A stretch of DNA of 64,000 nucleotides from Thiocapsa imhoffii (GTDB lineage Bacteria > Pseudomonadota > Gammaproteobacteria > Chromatiales > Chromatiaceae), in assembly GCF_016583985.1 (NCBI RefSeq), contig NZ_NRSD01000024.1, positions 1 through 64,000 on the forward strand. Direction: 5' to 3'. Under the pieces are notes generated by a model that was not told the DNA's origin, searched no databases, and worked only from the letters and a program-made list of their open reading frames with translations. A program made the translations under genes and the position numbers. Shown here in pieces: positions 42,401-52,125 of this stretch (position 1 is its first letter; every line of letters starts with the position of its first letter).

Positions 42401-45400
42401 ATGCAAGCCTGTGACGCGATCCTGGCGCCACCAGCGAATCTGCTCAGCAGGGCCTTCGGCCCCTTCTTGCACTATCGGCGTTCCGCCGACGGCCAACTCG
42501 GTATGACTGGCGACATCGCGATTCTGACCGGCTACCCGGCCGAGCGCTTCTCGGGTGCAGAGGCGCTGACGCTGGACGACCTGATGCTGCCCGTCGATCG
42601 TAAACGCACCGACCGATTGATCGCCAATCAGCTCAAACAAGACGGCCGTTACCGCGTCCAATTCCGCATCCGCAAGGCCGATGGCACCGAGGCCTGGATC
42701 CGCGACACCGGCCAGCAGGACAATCATGAGGGCGCGTCGCAACGGGTTGGAGTGTGGGTGGACATCACCGCCGAACGCCAGGCCAGTCAGCAGGTCGCGC
42801 GCCTGCGCCAGCAGCAGGAGTTGACGACCAGCCTGTTGCAGGCGCTGACCCAAGGTGCCGATACCCATTTCCTGGTCGCCGATGGCGACGGTCAGATCCT
42901 GTTGGTGAACGCGGCCTGGCTGGCTTACGAGACCGTCAAGGGCTCCGGGCGTGGCACGGAGTCGGCCTGGCTCGAGCACAATCTCTATCAGTTGATCGCC
43001 GACATCGACGACCCGGCACTCGGGGGACAAGCCTTCGCCGAGCGTGTTCAGCGGGTGCAGGACGGTGCCGAGGACCAGGTGCAACTGGAGGTGCGGGATC
43101 CACTCGCGTGGGACACCCGCTGGTTTCTGGTCACCGCGCGACGTCTGCAGGGCGAACTGGCCGGTGTGCTGATCAGTCGCAAGGATGTGAGCGCGCTCAA
43201 GCAGGCCGAGCTGCAGGTTCTCGAACAGAGCACCTTTTTGAACAGTATTCTCGAGTCCTCGAAACACCTCGGGATCCTGGCCTTGAACAGCGAGTTCCGC
43301 GTCGCCTTATTCAACCCCGCCGCGGCCGCGCTGTTCAGCGTGCCTAAGGCCGAGGTCGTGGGGCGCCCGTTCGAGGTGTTGCAGACACGTCTGCCACTCC
43401 TGCCGCCGGGCGTGGCCGCGATCGAGACCGCCGAGGAGTCTACCTGGGAGGTCAATGGTCTGCCTCACAACGCGGACGCTGTGTTCGAGAATCAGATCAC
43501 TCGAGTCCTGGCCGCGGACGGGAGCCGCTTGGGGACCCTGTTCACCACGCGCGACGTGACCGATGCCCGACTCTACACCCGTCGTATGGAGCAGCTCAAC
43601 GAGGAACTCGAGTCCAAGGTCCGCGAACGTACCCGCGACCTCGAGTACAGTCGCGCCAGTCTGGAGACCGCGCAATGCATTGCCTCGGTTGGCAGTTGGG
43701 ACTGGGATCTGACCACGGACGCCGTGACCTGGTCACCGAATGTCTACGATATCTTTGGGCTGGTGTCGGAGCAGTTTCTCCCCGCGCGCGACAGTCTCTA
43801 CGATCTGATCCACGCGGACGACCGCGCCGAGGTCTTCGCTGCTGTCATCGGGTTGAGCCAGGAACGCCCACGCTGTGAGCTGCAATACCGCATCATCCGC
43901 GCCGACCTGCGGGAGCGGGTGGTCCGGGCCATAGCACAATTGTTCTGTGCCGCCGATGGTACCCCACAGCGGATCCTCGGTACGCTGCAAGACATCACCG
44001 ACCAGGTACGGCTGATGGATGCATTGCGCGCGGCGAAGGAGGCCGCGGAGCAGGCGAGTCATGCCAAGTCCACCTTTCTGGCCAATATGAGCCATGAAAT
44101 CCGCACACCGATGAACGCCATCATCGGGATGTCGGAGCTGTTGATGGAGACCAAGCTGGACCGTCAGCAGGCCAAGCTCTTGCGCTCGGTGACCACCGCT
44201 GCCAAATCACTGATGACCATTCTGAACGACATCCTGGATGTCTCGAAACTCGAGTCCGGCAAGATGGAAATCGAGCGGCTGCCGTTCAATCCGCTGGCGC
44301 TCGCTCAGGAGGTCGTGCAACTGGTTGCGGTGCATGCTCAGCGCAAAGGTCTCGATCTGCACTTACGGTTGTCGGATGATCTGCCGGCTTGCGTGCGCGG
44401 TGATCCCTCCAAGCTGCGCCAAGTGCTGCTGAATCTGCTCGGCAATGCCGTCAAATTCACCGAGCAGGGCAGCATTACCCTGGCGATCCATCCCGGACAG
44501 GATGAGTGGGTCTGGCATTTCAGCGTCATCGACACCGGCATCGGGATCAGCCAGGACCACATTGGTCGGATCTTCGAGCGTTTCTCGCAAGCGGATCAAT
44601 CGACCACGCGGCGTTTCGGGGGAACGGGTCTCGGCACCGCGATCAGCAAGGCCATGATCGAGACCCTCGGGGGCTCCATCTGGGTGGACAGCGAGGAGGG
44701 CGTCGGCAGCAACTTTCAGTTTGCCGTGACGCTGCCGCCCGCTGTGGGCGAATGCGAATCGCGTGAGCAGAACAAGCGCGAGGATGGGCTCTGGACACGG
44801 CCACTGAAGATCCTGCTGGTCGAGGACAATTCGCTCAACCAGGAATTGATCACTCTCCGTCTCGGCCAACGTCGCCATGAGATCATCGTCGCCAACAATG
44901 GTCTGGAGGGCGTCGAGCAATTCCAGCGTGGGGGAATCGACCTGATCCTGATGGATGTGCATATGCCGGCGATGGATGGTCTGGAAGCGATGCGCGTGAT
45001 CCGCGGCTTGGAGGCCGAACAAGGCGGTCACATTCCCATCGTGGTCCTCAGCGCCAGCATCCTCGAGGAGGATCGGGCGCGATGTATGGCGGCCGGTGCC
45101 GATGAGTTCGCCTGGAAGCCGATTGAGTTCACCGATCTCTATGACAAGATTGCCCGCTTCTTCCCCTCCTACAAGGCCGCGCCAAGACCCGAGGAATCGG
45201 CGCAACCGACGGGGATCGAGCAATTGCCCTGCACGCTGATCGACGTCCAGGCCGGCTTGGCACTCTGGCTCGATGCCGGCGTCTATCGCAAAGCATTGCT
45301 GCGTTTCGGACAGGATTACAGCGATTGCGTGGCGCGGATTCAGGCCATTGTGGATGCTGGGGATCCCGTCCAGGGCGTGGAGTTGATGCATGCCCTCAAG

Positions 45401-45823
45401 GGGGTGGCGGGCAACCTCGGCATCCAGCGCCTGGTGACGCTGGGCGATGCATTCGAGCAGGTGTTCAAGGCCGGCGCACGTCCCGCGCCGGCACAGATCG
45501 CGGAACTGGCGGATGCCATGCGGAGCTTCGAGACGGACTTGCAGCTGTTGACCACCGCTTGGAATGATGCAACCCAGGCACCGGACGCGCGTGCGCCAGC
45601 CGCGCCGCCCAGCAGTGACCTGTCGGCGGCGCTGACAGCGCTCGATCGGCTGCTCGCGGCGCTTGCGCAATCGGATCTGGACGATGAGGCGACCGAGATC
45701 CTGCGCGAGTTCCTTGAGCCAGAGCGCTTTCAGCCGTTGGAGGAGGCACTGGACAGCTTCGAATTGGGTCAGGCCGCCGCACTGGCCCGTGCGCTGAAGA
45801 CTCATCTGACGCTGACGGAGTGA
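42401..45823 (+). CDS. Hybrid sensor histidine kinase with four PAS, receiver and Hpt domains
   Basis: A 1140-aa soluble kinase. Order: PAS (about 20-130, ending VGVWVDITAER), PAS (about 150-260), PAS (about 285-400), PAS (about 425-540, GSWDWDLTTDAVTW), HisKA with FLANMSHEIRTPMNAI (His565), HATPase (NLLGNAVKF; DTGIGI; GGTGLG), receiver (LLVEDNSLNQ, Asp852 in LMDVHMPAMDG), and a C-terminal Hpt with His997 in LMHALKGVAGN. No TM is seen, so it is cytoplasmic. It starts 25 bp after the phytochrome stop and overlaps the HD-GYP gene by 4 bp. It is probably the kinase that reads the phytochrome state. Confidence 0.9.
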   Translation: MQACDAILAPPANLLSRAFGPFLHYRRSADGQLGMTGDIAILTGYPAERFSGAEALTLDDLMLPVDRKRTDRLIANQLKQDGRYRVQFRIRKADGTEAWIRDTGQQDNHEGASQRVGVWVDITAERQASQQVARLRQQQELTTSLLQALTQGADTHFLVADGDGQILLVNAAWLAYETVKGSGRGTESAWLEHNLYQLIADIDDPALGGQAFAERVQRVQDGAEDQVQLEVRDPLAWDTRWFLVTARRLQGELAGVLISRKDVSALKQAELQVLEQSTFLNSILESSKHLGILALNSEFRVALFNPAAAALFSVPKAEVVGRPFEVLQTRLPLLPPGVAAIETAEESTWEVNGLPHNADAVFENQITRVLAADGSRLGTLFTTRDVTDARLYTRRMEQLNEELESKVRERTRDLEYSRASLETAQCIASVGSWDWDLTTDAVTWSPNVYDIFGLVSEQFLPARDSLYDLIHADDRAEVFAAVIGLSQERPRCELQYRIIRADLRERVVRAIAQLFCAADGTPQRILGTLQDITDQVRLMDALRAAKEAAEQASHAKSTFLANMSHEIRTPMNAIIGMSELLMETKLDRQQAKLLRSVTTAAKSLMTILNDILDVSKLESGKMEIERLPFNPLALAQEVVQLVAVHAQRKGLDLHLRLSDDLPACVRGDPSKLRQVLLNLLGNAVKFTEQGSITLAIHPGQDEWVWHFSVIDTGIGISQDHIGRIFERFSQADQSTTRRFGGTGLGTAISKAMIETLGGSIWVDSEEGVGSNFQFAVTLPPAVGECESREQNKREDGLWTRPLKILLVEDNSLNQELITLRLGQRRHEIIVANNGLEGVEQFQRGGIDLILMDVHMPAMDGLEAMRVIRGLEAEQGGHIPIVVLSASILEEDRARCMAAGADEFAWKPIEFTDLYDKIARFFPSYKAAPRPEESAQPTGIEQLPCTLIDVQAGLALWLDAGVYRKALLRFGQDYSDCVARIQAIVDAGDPVQGVELMHALKGVAGNLGIQRLVTLGDAFEQVFKAGARPAPAQIAELADAMRSFETDLQLLTTAWNDATQAPDARAPAAPPSSDLSAALTALDRLLAALAQSDLDDEATEILREFLEPERFQPLEEALDSFELGQAAALARALKTHLTLTE

Positions 45824-46848
45824 ACATGCCCGATGCGCGCATCCTGATCGTCGACGACGAGCCGGCGAACCTCAACCTCCTGCGCCAGATCCTCAAGGGT
45901 GAGCATGCGTTGAGCTTCGCCAAATCGGGTGCCGACGCCCTGGCTACCGTTGCGAAGCAGCCGCCAGATCTGATCCTGCTCGATGTGATGATGCCGAACA
46001 TGGATGGATATGAAGTCTGCCGGCGACTCAAGGCCGACCCGCGCTACCGCGACATTCCAGTGATCTTCTGTACTGCCAAGGCCGATGAGTCCGATGAGAG
46101 CACCGGCTTTGAGCTGGGTGCCGTGGACTACATCACCAAGCCGGTGCGCGTGGCCGTGGTGAAGGCGAGGGTCAGGACTCACCTAGCGCTGGCTCAGCAG
46201 AAGGAAGCTTTGGCGAAGGCGGCGGAGCAGCTGCACGATGAGCTGATTCAATCGCGTCTGCAAACGCTGCAGATGCTCGGGCGCGCAGCCGAGTTCAAGG
46301 ACAACGAGACCGGTCTGCACGTCATTCGCATGTCGCACTACGCGCAGGCCCTGGCCAAGGCGACCGACTGGCCCGACGAGGCCGCCGATCTGCTGCTCAG
46401 TGCCGCACCCATGCACGACGTTGGCAAGATCGGCATCCCGGACGCCATCCTACGCAAGCCCGGACGGCTCGATGCTGAAGAGATGGCGATGATGCGCACC
46501 CATGCCGAGATCGGTGCCAGGATCATTGGCGCGCAGCAACCGGGTAGCCGTCTGTTCGATCTGGCCGCCAGCATTGCGCTGACTCACCACGAAAAATGGA
46601 ATGGAACCGGGTATCCCCAGGGGCTGCGGGGCACGGAGATTCCGATCGAGGGACGCATCGTTGCCATCGCCGACGTGTTCGATGCCTTGACCACCCGGCG
46701 CCCCTACAAGGAGCCCTGGCCGGTCGAGCGGGCCCTCGCGCTGTTCCACGTCGAGCGCGGCGCTCACTTCGATCCCGAACTGGTGAGCGCGTTCCTCGAC
46801 ATCATGCCGGAGATCCTCGCAATCCGGGAGCAATGGCAGGAACACTGA
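45820..46848 (+). CDS. Response regulator with HD-GYP c-di-GMP phosphodiesterase domain
   Basis: A 342-aa protein: receiver (ILIVDDEPANLN, phospho-Asp in LILLDVMMPNMDG, Lys in YITKPV) followed by an HD-GYP domain (PMHDVGKIGIPD, the HD pair; HHEKWNGTGYPQGL, the GYP motif). It should hydrolyse c-di-GMP when phosphorylated. The GTG start at 45820 overlaps the kinase stop (GTGA); ATG 45826 is an alternative. Its stop overlaps the heme oxygenase start (TGATG). Together with the kinase it is the output of the light operon. Confidence 0.92.
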   Translation: MNMPDARILIVDDEPANLNLLRQILKGEHALSFAKSGADALATVAKQPPDLILLDVMMPNMDGYEVCRRLKADPRYRDIPVIFCTAKADESDESTGFELGAVDYITKPVRVAVVKARVRTHLALAQQKEALAKAAEQLHDELIQSRLQTLQMLGRAAEFKDNETGLHVIRMSHYAQALAKATDWPDEAADLLLSAAPMHDVGKIGIPDAILRKPGRLDAEEMAMMRTHAEIGARIIGAQQPGSRLFDLAASIALTHHEKWNGTGYPQGLRGTEIPIEGRIVAIADVFDALTTRRPYKEPWPVERALALFHVERGAHFDPELVSAFLDIMPEILAIREQWQEH

Positions 46849-47441
46849 TGGCGAGCGGTGCCGTGACGGTCGGCGACATCCGCTGGCGCCTGAGGAGGGA
46901 CACGGCCGCACAGCACCGTGCGCTCGAACATTTGGTCCCGGTGATGCGCCCGAACCTAACCCTGGGTGACTATCGTGACTGGCTCTGGCGGCTGCTGGGC
47001 TTCTACCAGCCGCTTGAGGCGTGCCTTGGCGAGCAGGCCGTGCGCCTGCTCCCTGACTGGCCGCGGCGGGTGAAATCCGACTGGCTGCTCGCCGACCTCC
47101 GCCACCTCGGGCTGGTGGCGCGGGACCTGGAGACGACCGCGGCGCGGTGCCCCGCGCTGCCGGCGTTTCGGGACGACGCCGGCACCCTCGGTGTGATCTA
47201 TGTGCTGGAGGGGGCAACGCTTGGCGGACAGGTGATCCACCGCCACCTGCATCAGCGTCTCGGCGTGGGCCCCTCGTCAGGCGGTCGCTTCTACGCCGGC
47301 TACGGCACGCGCAGCGGTGAACGCTGGCAGGCCTTTCAAACCGTGCTCCGAGCTCAAGTCGTCAGTGAGTCGGAGATGGCAACCGCTGTTACCGCGGCCA
47401 CCGCGACCTTTCGGTGCTTCAGTGACTGGATCAGCGCCTGA
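46848..47441 (+). CDS. bphO: Heme oxygenase, biliverdin-producing (BphO type)
   Basis: A 197-aa heme oxygenase of the bacteriophytochrome-linked type; it opens the heme ring to biliverdin, the chromophore of the phytochrome encoded four genes earlier. The proximal heme ligand is His23 in AAQHRALE; the distal helix block GTLGVIYVLEGATLGGQVI contains the Gly-rich kink. It overlaps the HD-GYP stop by one base and is last in the operon, followed by a convergent gene. The open frame extends upstream over the HD-GYP gene, but that is a shadow. Confidence 0.9.
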   Translation: MASGAVTVGDIRWRLRRDTAAQHRALEHLVPVMRPNLTLGDYRDWLWRLLGFYQPLEACLGEQAVRLLPDWPRRVKSDWLLADLRHLGLVARDLETTAARCPALPAFRDDAGTLGVIYVLEGATLGGQVIHRHLHQRLGVGPSSGGRFYAGYGTRSGERWQAFQTVLRAQVVSESEMATAVTAATATFRCFSDWISA

Positions 47442-47460
47442 TGGGGTGATGAGGCACCCC

Positions 47461-48384
47461 TCAATAGAGTTCCGGCCGCCTGTCTTGGTGGTAGTTCGTG
47501 CTTTCGGGATGCGTCGGACCGAAGTCACCTGGCACACAGTCAACGAGTAGGAGCGTGGGCTCGTTCCTCGCCGCGACCAGGAGTTCGCCGTGAGGTGAGG
47601 CAACCACGCTGTTGCCGAGATAGCGTCCGACCAGTTCGCCGTCCAGTGTTTCACCGAGACAGCGGTTGCAATAGGCGACGAAGCAGTGATTCATCCAAGC
47701 GTTCGCGGGAATGATCAGCTTCGAGACATCAGGGTAGGGGGGCGAGGTCCATTTGCCCGTCGAGAGCTTGGTCGACTCGTCCGCCGCGGTCGGGATGACG
47801 ACCAATCGTGCGCCTGCAAGCGCGAGCTGACGGGTCAGTTCAGGAAATTCTGCTTCGTAGCAGTTCAGGAGACCAATTGGAAAGCCGTTCACCTCGTGAA
47901 CGGTAAAGGCCGGACCCTCTTCCGGCTCGCGGTATCCCGCGCTCCAAATCAGTTTCTCATCCGGACCCCACAGATGCGTCTTGCGATAATTCTTCAGCAG
48001 GGTGCCATCCGGTCCGAACAGGGCGATGGCATCGTAATAATGGATTTCACCGGCCACGCGTGCCCGTTCGGGGTAGGGACAGATGATGCCGACGCGTTGC
48101 TCGGCAGCGATCGCGGCGACCTCTTGCAAGGGCGCGGCGGTCGTGTCCATGGCGAGCGCGTGCAGTCGATCGGGTGGGACGGCGTAGCCACTGAGGTAAA
48201 GTTCGGGGAAGGCGACCAGTTGGGCCTCATGGGCGCATGCTAGGGCGGTGCTCGCAGCGAGTTGGCGCAGGTTATCGCGGATCGCCTCGGGAGTCCCGGC
48301 TGATCCGGTCGCTTGAACGATGGCGAGACGGATTCCCTCTCCAAAGGCAGGGGCGGTCGTTTTGATGTGGGTTGTGATGATCAT
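47461..48384 (-). CDS. Nitrilase-superfamily carbon-nitrogen hydrolase (amidase-like)
   Basis: A 307-aa protein with the Glu-Lys-Cys catalytic triad of the superfamily: Glu in AFPELYLSGY, Lys in NYRKTHLWG, Cys in LLNCYEAEFPE. Members cleave amides or nitriles; this branch resembles aliphatic or R-stereoselective amidases. Start ATG 48384; the open frame continues upstream to 48849 but overlaps the VWA gene and is a shadow. Convergent with bphO. Confidence 0.88.
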   Translation of the reverse strand: MIITTHIKTTAPAFGEGIRLAIVQATGSAGTPEAIRDNLRQLAASTALACAHEAQLVAFPELYLSGYAVPPDRLHALAMDTTAAPLQEVAAIAAEQRVGIICPYPERARVAGEIHYYDAIALFGPDGTLLKNYRKTHLWGPDEKLIWSAGYREPEEGPAFTVHEVNGFPIGLLNCYEAEFPELTRQLALAGARLVVIPTAADESTKLSTGKWTSPPYPDVSKLIIPANAWMNHCFVAYCNRCLGETLDGELVGRYLGNSVVASPHGELLVAARNEPTLLLVDCVPGDFGPTHPESTNYHQDRRPELY

Positions 48385-48434
48385 GATGGACTCGGATCCG
48401 TTTTCGCCATGGGGGTTGCGACCGTCACGCCCGA

Positions 48435-49826
48435 TCAATGCAAGAGCAATTTGCGGCCAAAGGGTTGTGTCGGTGAGTCGATGCCCTCGGGCACCGCCCA
48501 AATCACGGGCCAGTGTGGCCGAAAGCGTGTCGGTCCGTCCAGATCCGTGAGGACCACCCCGATATCGGGCCCATGACGGTCGGCCTCCTCCAGCAGTGGC
48601 GTGAAATCCGTTCCACCCCCACCCTCGAACGCGATCTTGCGCAGGTCCGAGCGCCCAGGCTCGAAGTGTGCGACACGCTGTACTTGGCGGTCGCCGATGA
48701 CCAGCACGAGTGCCGCCTCCAGGCGCCGGGTGATCGCCTCGATCTCGCTGGCGAAACGCTCCATCAGAGGATCCTCGATCGAACCTGAGACATCCACAAT
48801 CACCACCAGACGCGGGACCGCCTTCGCCGCGCTGATACCGGGCTCCCAAGGCATGCGGACCCGGCGCTCGACAGTGCCGGGGCGGCGTCCCCCGATGCGT
48901 CCCTGGTTGGCAAGGTACGACCGCGAGGGGCGCGACCAGGAGAGGTCTGGCTGTAACGACAGGCCCCGAGCCAGGAGCGTTCGCAGGCTCTGCTCCCAGG
49001 GTGTGCGCACCCGTGGGCGATCAGCTATCAGGGTGCGCAACATCGAGTGGACACCGTCACCGGCGTGGGCGCGCAGGATGCGCTCGCTCCATTCACGTGC
49101 CTGCTCGGCCTCGAGTTCCGGATGGGCGCTCTCGTCCGGTTGAGGAAAGAGATCGACCGGGGTCTCGGCGCCCATGGCCCTGACCCGCGCGGACATGGGT
49201 CCGTCCTCACGGGTTTGGGTGTGCCTGCTGGTGTCGCTCGGCGTTTCGTCGCGCTGACCATCCTCACCGGGACGGCGATCGCCGCGTCCACCTTCCCGTC
49301 GGCGGCGGCTCGACTCGCGCTGGCTGCTCGTGGCGGGTTGTCGGTCGTCGATCGCTCGGTAGAGTCGCTCGACGTCCCACTCGAGCAAGGCTTGCTCTAC
49401 CCCTTGGGTGATGCCGAGGGTGCTCAGCAGGAGTTGTTCGAGGTGCACCGCGGATAAGGGCAGTTGCAACCAGCTGAGATGACTGAGCGTGCTGTTGACG
49501 ATGGCGTCGGCACAGACATTGAAAAGTTCCAGATCGACGTCGCCGAGGAGCTGGCGCAGTTCCAAGTAGCGCTGCGGATGGCGCAGGGCGATGTGGAGCA
49601 CCTCGTGTGCGACGAGACCGGTTTGGGCCGCGATGGGTAGGCGTTCAAAGTCGGCTGCGTAGAAAATGGTCGCCCCGTCGGTCGCGATCAGTCCAGGGTT
49701 GATTTCCGCGGGAAGGTCTTGGTGCTTGACCCAGAGTGCCAGCCCGCCGGTGGAGGGCGCGAACTCGACCATGCGCTGGATCGCCCGCGTGCCGCGGTGC
49801 GCATAGGGATCAGATGCGGCAGGCAT
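48435..49826 (-). CDS. VWA-like metallopeptidase-fold protein (DUF2201 family)
   Basis: A protein of about 463 aa partner of the MoxR ATPase upstream. The N-terminal part (DUF2201-N) has the zinc-protease motif HEVLHIALRH. A charged Arg/Glu/Ser linker follows (about residues 165-240). The C-terminal VWA-like domain has VVIVDVSGSIEDP, the MIDAS D-x-S-x-S, and GGGGTDFTPLLE. MoxR/VWA pairs act as chaperone-like modules that insert metals or assemble complexes. ATG 49826 is chosen; a TTG at 49862 would overlap the MoxR stop. Start uncertain by 12 codons. Confidence 0.82.
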   Translation of the reverse strand: MPAASDPYAHRGTRAIQRMVEFAPSTGGLALWVKHQDLPAEINPGLIATDGATIFYAADFERLPIAAQTGLVAHEVLHIALRHPQRYLELRQLLGDVDLELFNVCADAIVNSTLSHLSWLQLPLSAVHLEQLLLSTLGITQGVEQALLEWDVERLYRAIDDRQPATSSQRESSRRRREGGRGDRRPGEDGQRDETPSDTSRHTQTREDGPMSARVRAMGAETPVDLFPQPDESAHPELEAEQAREWSERILRAHAGDGVHSMLRTLIADRPRVRTPWEQSLRTLLARGLSLQPDLSWSRPSRSYLANQGRIGGRRPGTVERRVRMPWEPGISAAKAVPRLVVIVDVSGSIEDPLMERFASEIEAITRRLEAALVLVIGDRQVQRVAHFEPGRSDLRKIAFEGGGGTDFTPLLEEADRHGPDIGVVLTDLDGPTRFRPHWPVIWAVPEGIDSPTQPFGRKLLLH

Positions 49827-49858
49827 GGTCGGTCTCACTCGGTTTGGGAGACTGATGC

Positions 49859-50944
49859 TCAATCATCGCGGTGGCGCTGTTTGACGTAATCCTGATAGGC
49901 CGGACTGTCGAGAACGGTCGCTTCCAACCCCTGTTCGAGCGCCCGTTGCAACATAAGCTCCATCGCCAGTGTCTGGGATTCACGAATCGGGAGGGGGACG
50001 TCACTCGCGATGTCTGGAAATTGCGCGACGATCTCGAGTGCACGCCCGAGCGAGGTCGCATCGCTGCAGGCGGCAAGCAGCCCGTAGACCATGCCATAGA
50101 GACCATCGAGCGTGGTCGGTAACAAGGCGGCGGTTTCCTCCCCGGGGCGGCTGGCGAGCAGCCGCATGACATCGGCGCCGGCTTGAATCTCGCGTAGCAC
50201 CCCGAAGAATTCAGCCGCGTTCGCGGCGCCGATCCGTCCCTGGACGAAGACCCGTTTGGCGTTCTCTGACAGCCCGGATTTGAGCACGTTTGAAATATCC
50301 TCCCAGCCGCGCGGGCTCGCGCCGATCAGATGGTCGTTGGCGAGTTGCGATTGGGTGTCATCGAGTTTGTCTGGTCTGATCTTGAGGTAGGCCAGGATCT
50401 CGGGCGCGAAATCCATCGCCAGCGCATGCGCTAGGAAGGCATCGATCACGGTTTGGACATTGAAATGGAACATGCGATCGGCGAGTGCCGTGCCCATGTC
50501 GTGACAGACCGCCCCATGATAGCTGGCATTGCCGGCGGCAATCACCTGCCAGCCATCGGGCAGCCGATAGTGTCCGACCCGACGATCGAGGATCAGTGAG
50601 TAGGCTGAGATCTGGAGCCGTTGATCGGCCGCGGTCAGTTCATCGAGAAAAAGAATGCCATTGGGTTGCTCTGGCGAGGGCAGAAATTCCGGTGGAAACC
50701 AGACCGTTTTCGCCAGGGTGTCGTCGGCATAGATGGCCCCCCGGATATCCACCGGTTCGATCGTGGTCAGACGCAGATCCACCAATGGGACCTCGAAGTG
50801 ATCCGCGACCTGGCGCACGATCGAGGATTTTCCCACCCCGCGCGTGCCCCAGAGCATGGAGGCACGACGTCTGAGCGTTGGATTGGCGTACTGCTCGATC
50901 AAGGCCGCCTTGGCGGCAGCGATCGAGACCGGCGGGATGTTCAT
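49859..50944 (-). CDS. MoxR-type AAA+ ATPase
   Basis: A 361-aa AAA+ protein. Walker A GTRGVGKSSIV, Walker B ILFLDELTAAD, sensor-1 Asn in VIAAGNAS. It is a partner of the VWA protein encoded directly downstream; the two genes are 32 bp apart. Such pairs form transient chaperone complexes with client enzymes, but no client is identified here. ATG 50944 is preferred; an ATG five codons upstream is also open. Confidence 0.88.
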   Translation of the reverse strand: MNIPPVSIAAAKAALIEQYANPTLRRRASMLWGTRGVGKSSIVRQVADHFEVPLVDLRLTTIEPVDIRGAIYADDTLAKTVWFPPEFLPSPEQPNGILFLDELTAADQRLQISAYSLILDRRVGHYRLPDGWQVIAAGNASYHGAVCHDMGTALADRMFHFNVQTVIDAFLAHALAMDFAPEILAYLKIRPDKLDDTQSQLANDHLIGASPRGWEDISNVLKSGLSENAKRVFVQGRIGAANAAEFFGVLREIQAGADVMRLLASRPGEETAALLPTTLDGLYGMVYGLLAACSDATSLGRALEIVAQFPDIASDVPLPIRESQTLAMELMLQRALEQGLEATVLDSPAYQDYVKQRHRDD

Positions 50945-51096
50945 CGGGTTGCCTAGCATCGTGGGATGGATCTCTGTGAGGTGGTGCGCCGGTGTTCAGG
51001 GGCCGGCATGACGGGCTCCGTGGGCCTCCGCGGACGGCGTGAGCGTCCTCCTGCGTGCCCTGCTACCCTCGAGCCAGAACCGCTGCGCGGGGCGAA

Positions 51097-52125
51097 TCAG
51101 GACACGGTCTCCGTCCCGGACGCCCCAAGGTGCGGCGCCGTACCGCCCAATGGGTGCTTGGGCGCGCGCCAGGCCTCGGCGGCTAGGGGTTTGGGGAAGG
51201 GGGGGATCTCGATTCGCGGCATCTCGCGCATTGAGAAGAACAGAATCATCAACAGGGGCGGCGAGTGGAAGATCAGCATCCGGATGAGCGAGTCATCCGA
51301 CAGTTCCAGGAACTGCACCGCCGGCGCGCCCAGGATCAATCCCACCCCGATCAACAGGGGAATGGCGCGCCGAAAGACGACATTCCAGCGTGCCAGGGTG
51401 AGCCGCTCATGATACCGAGACGGCGGCTGCGCGAGTGTCTCGGCCAGATGCTCGACCGTCCGGGTCAGCTTGACCTCCGCATCACGACTGCGATCCGGCT
51501 CGTTGCCGCGCAGCCGCACGGTGCTCCGCCAGCCTTGTTTCATCCGCGCGAGTCGACGCCAGTCCCATCCGATGACGGCGAGCATGTCCTCGGGGAGCAC
51601 GATCTCATCACCCTCCGCGGCGTCCAGATGCAGATCTGCGGGCATGCCGCGTCCGGTTTGAACCTTCATCGTCAAGGTCAGGCCATCAACCTGTGCCGCG
51701 CCCTGCAACATGATCAGTCGCGTTGGCGTCGCGGCATCGATCGGAGCACCGGAGGCCGCCTCCAAACGATAACTGCGCGCGATGACCCAGTTTGATTGAG
51801 CACGAAACTGGCGGTGTGGATCAATGGCTTCGATCTTGGTGAGGAGCACCTCGGGGGTCGACCCCTCGCCGACCAGGGTAGCGACCAGTCCGCTGGGGTG
51901 AGCCAGTGAGCGCGTCAAGCGGTAGCGGTCCTCGCGTGGCTGCTCCAGCAAGAGGGTGTCGCGCAGGATCGGTGCCGAGGGATGCGGGGCAGCGTGCTCA
52001 ATGGGCTTAAACGCGAGGCGGCGCTCCATCCGCTCACTCGCCGCGAGATCGACATGCCGGCCGCGACGCGTGAATGGCTCCACCAGCGTCATGATTTCAT
52101 GGTGGGTCAAGGGTTGTGCGGTCAT
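51097..52125 (-). CDS. Membrane protein of unknown function upstream of the MoxR/VWA pair
   Basis: A 342-aa protein, mainly soluble, with two closely spaced hydrophobic segments near the C-terminus (AIPLLIGVGLILGAPAVQF; LIFHSPPLLMILFFS). No family is recognised. It is on the same strand as MoxR/VWA and ends 150 bp before them, so it may belong to the same unit and anchor the complex; that is inference. ATG 52125 is the start. Confidence 0.65.
   Translation of the reverse strand: MTAQPLTHHEIMTLVEPFTRRGRHVDLAASERMERRLAFKPIEHAAPHPSAPILRDTLLLEQPREDRYRLTRSLAHPSGLVATLVGEGSTPEVLLTKIEAIDPHRQFRAQSNWVIARSYRLEAASGAPIDAATPTRLIMLQGAAQVDGLTLTMKVQTGRGMPADLHLDAAEGDEIVLPEDMLAVIGWDWRRLARMKQGWRSTVRLRGNEPDRSRDAEVKLTRTVEHLAETLAQPPSRYHERLTLARWNVVFRRAIPLLIGVGLILGAPAVQFLELSDDSLIRMLIFHSPPLLMILFFSMREMPRIEIPPFPKPLAAEAWRAPKHPLGGTAPHLGASGTETVS

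Noticed and set aside
44363..45805. A 480-codon minus-strand frame over the hybrid kinase
   Set aside because: Antisense shadow of HATPase, receiver and Hpt regions, which are clear on the plus strand.
47461..48849. Extended start of the nitrilase frame
   Set aside because: The extension overlaps the VWA gene in another frame and has no family match; ATG 48384 is the family-like start.
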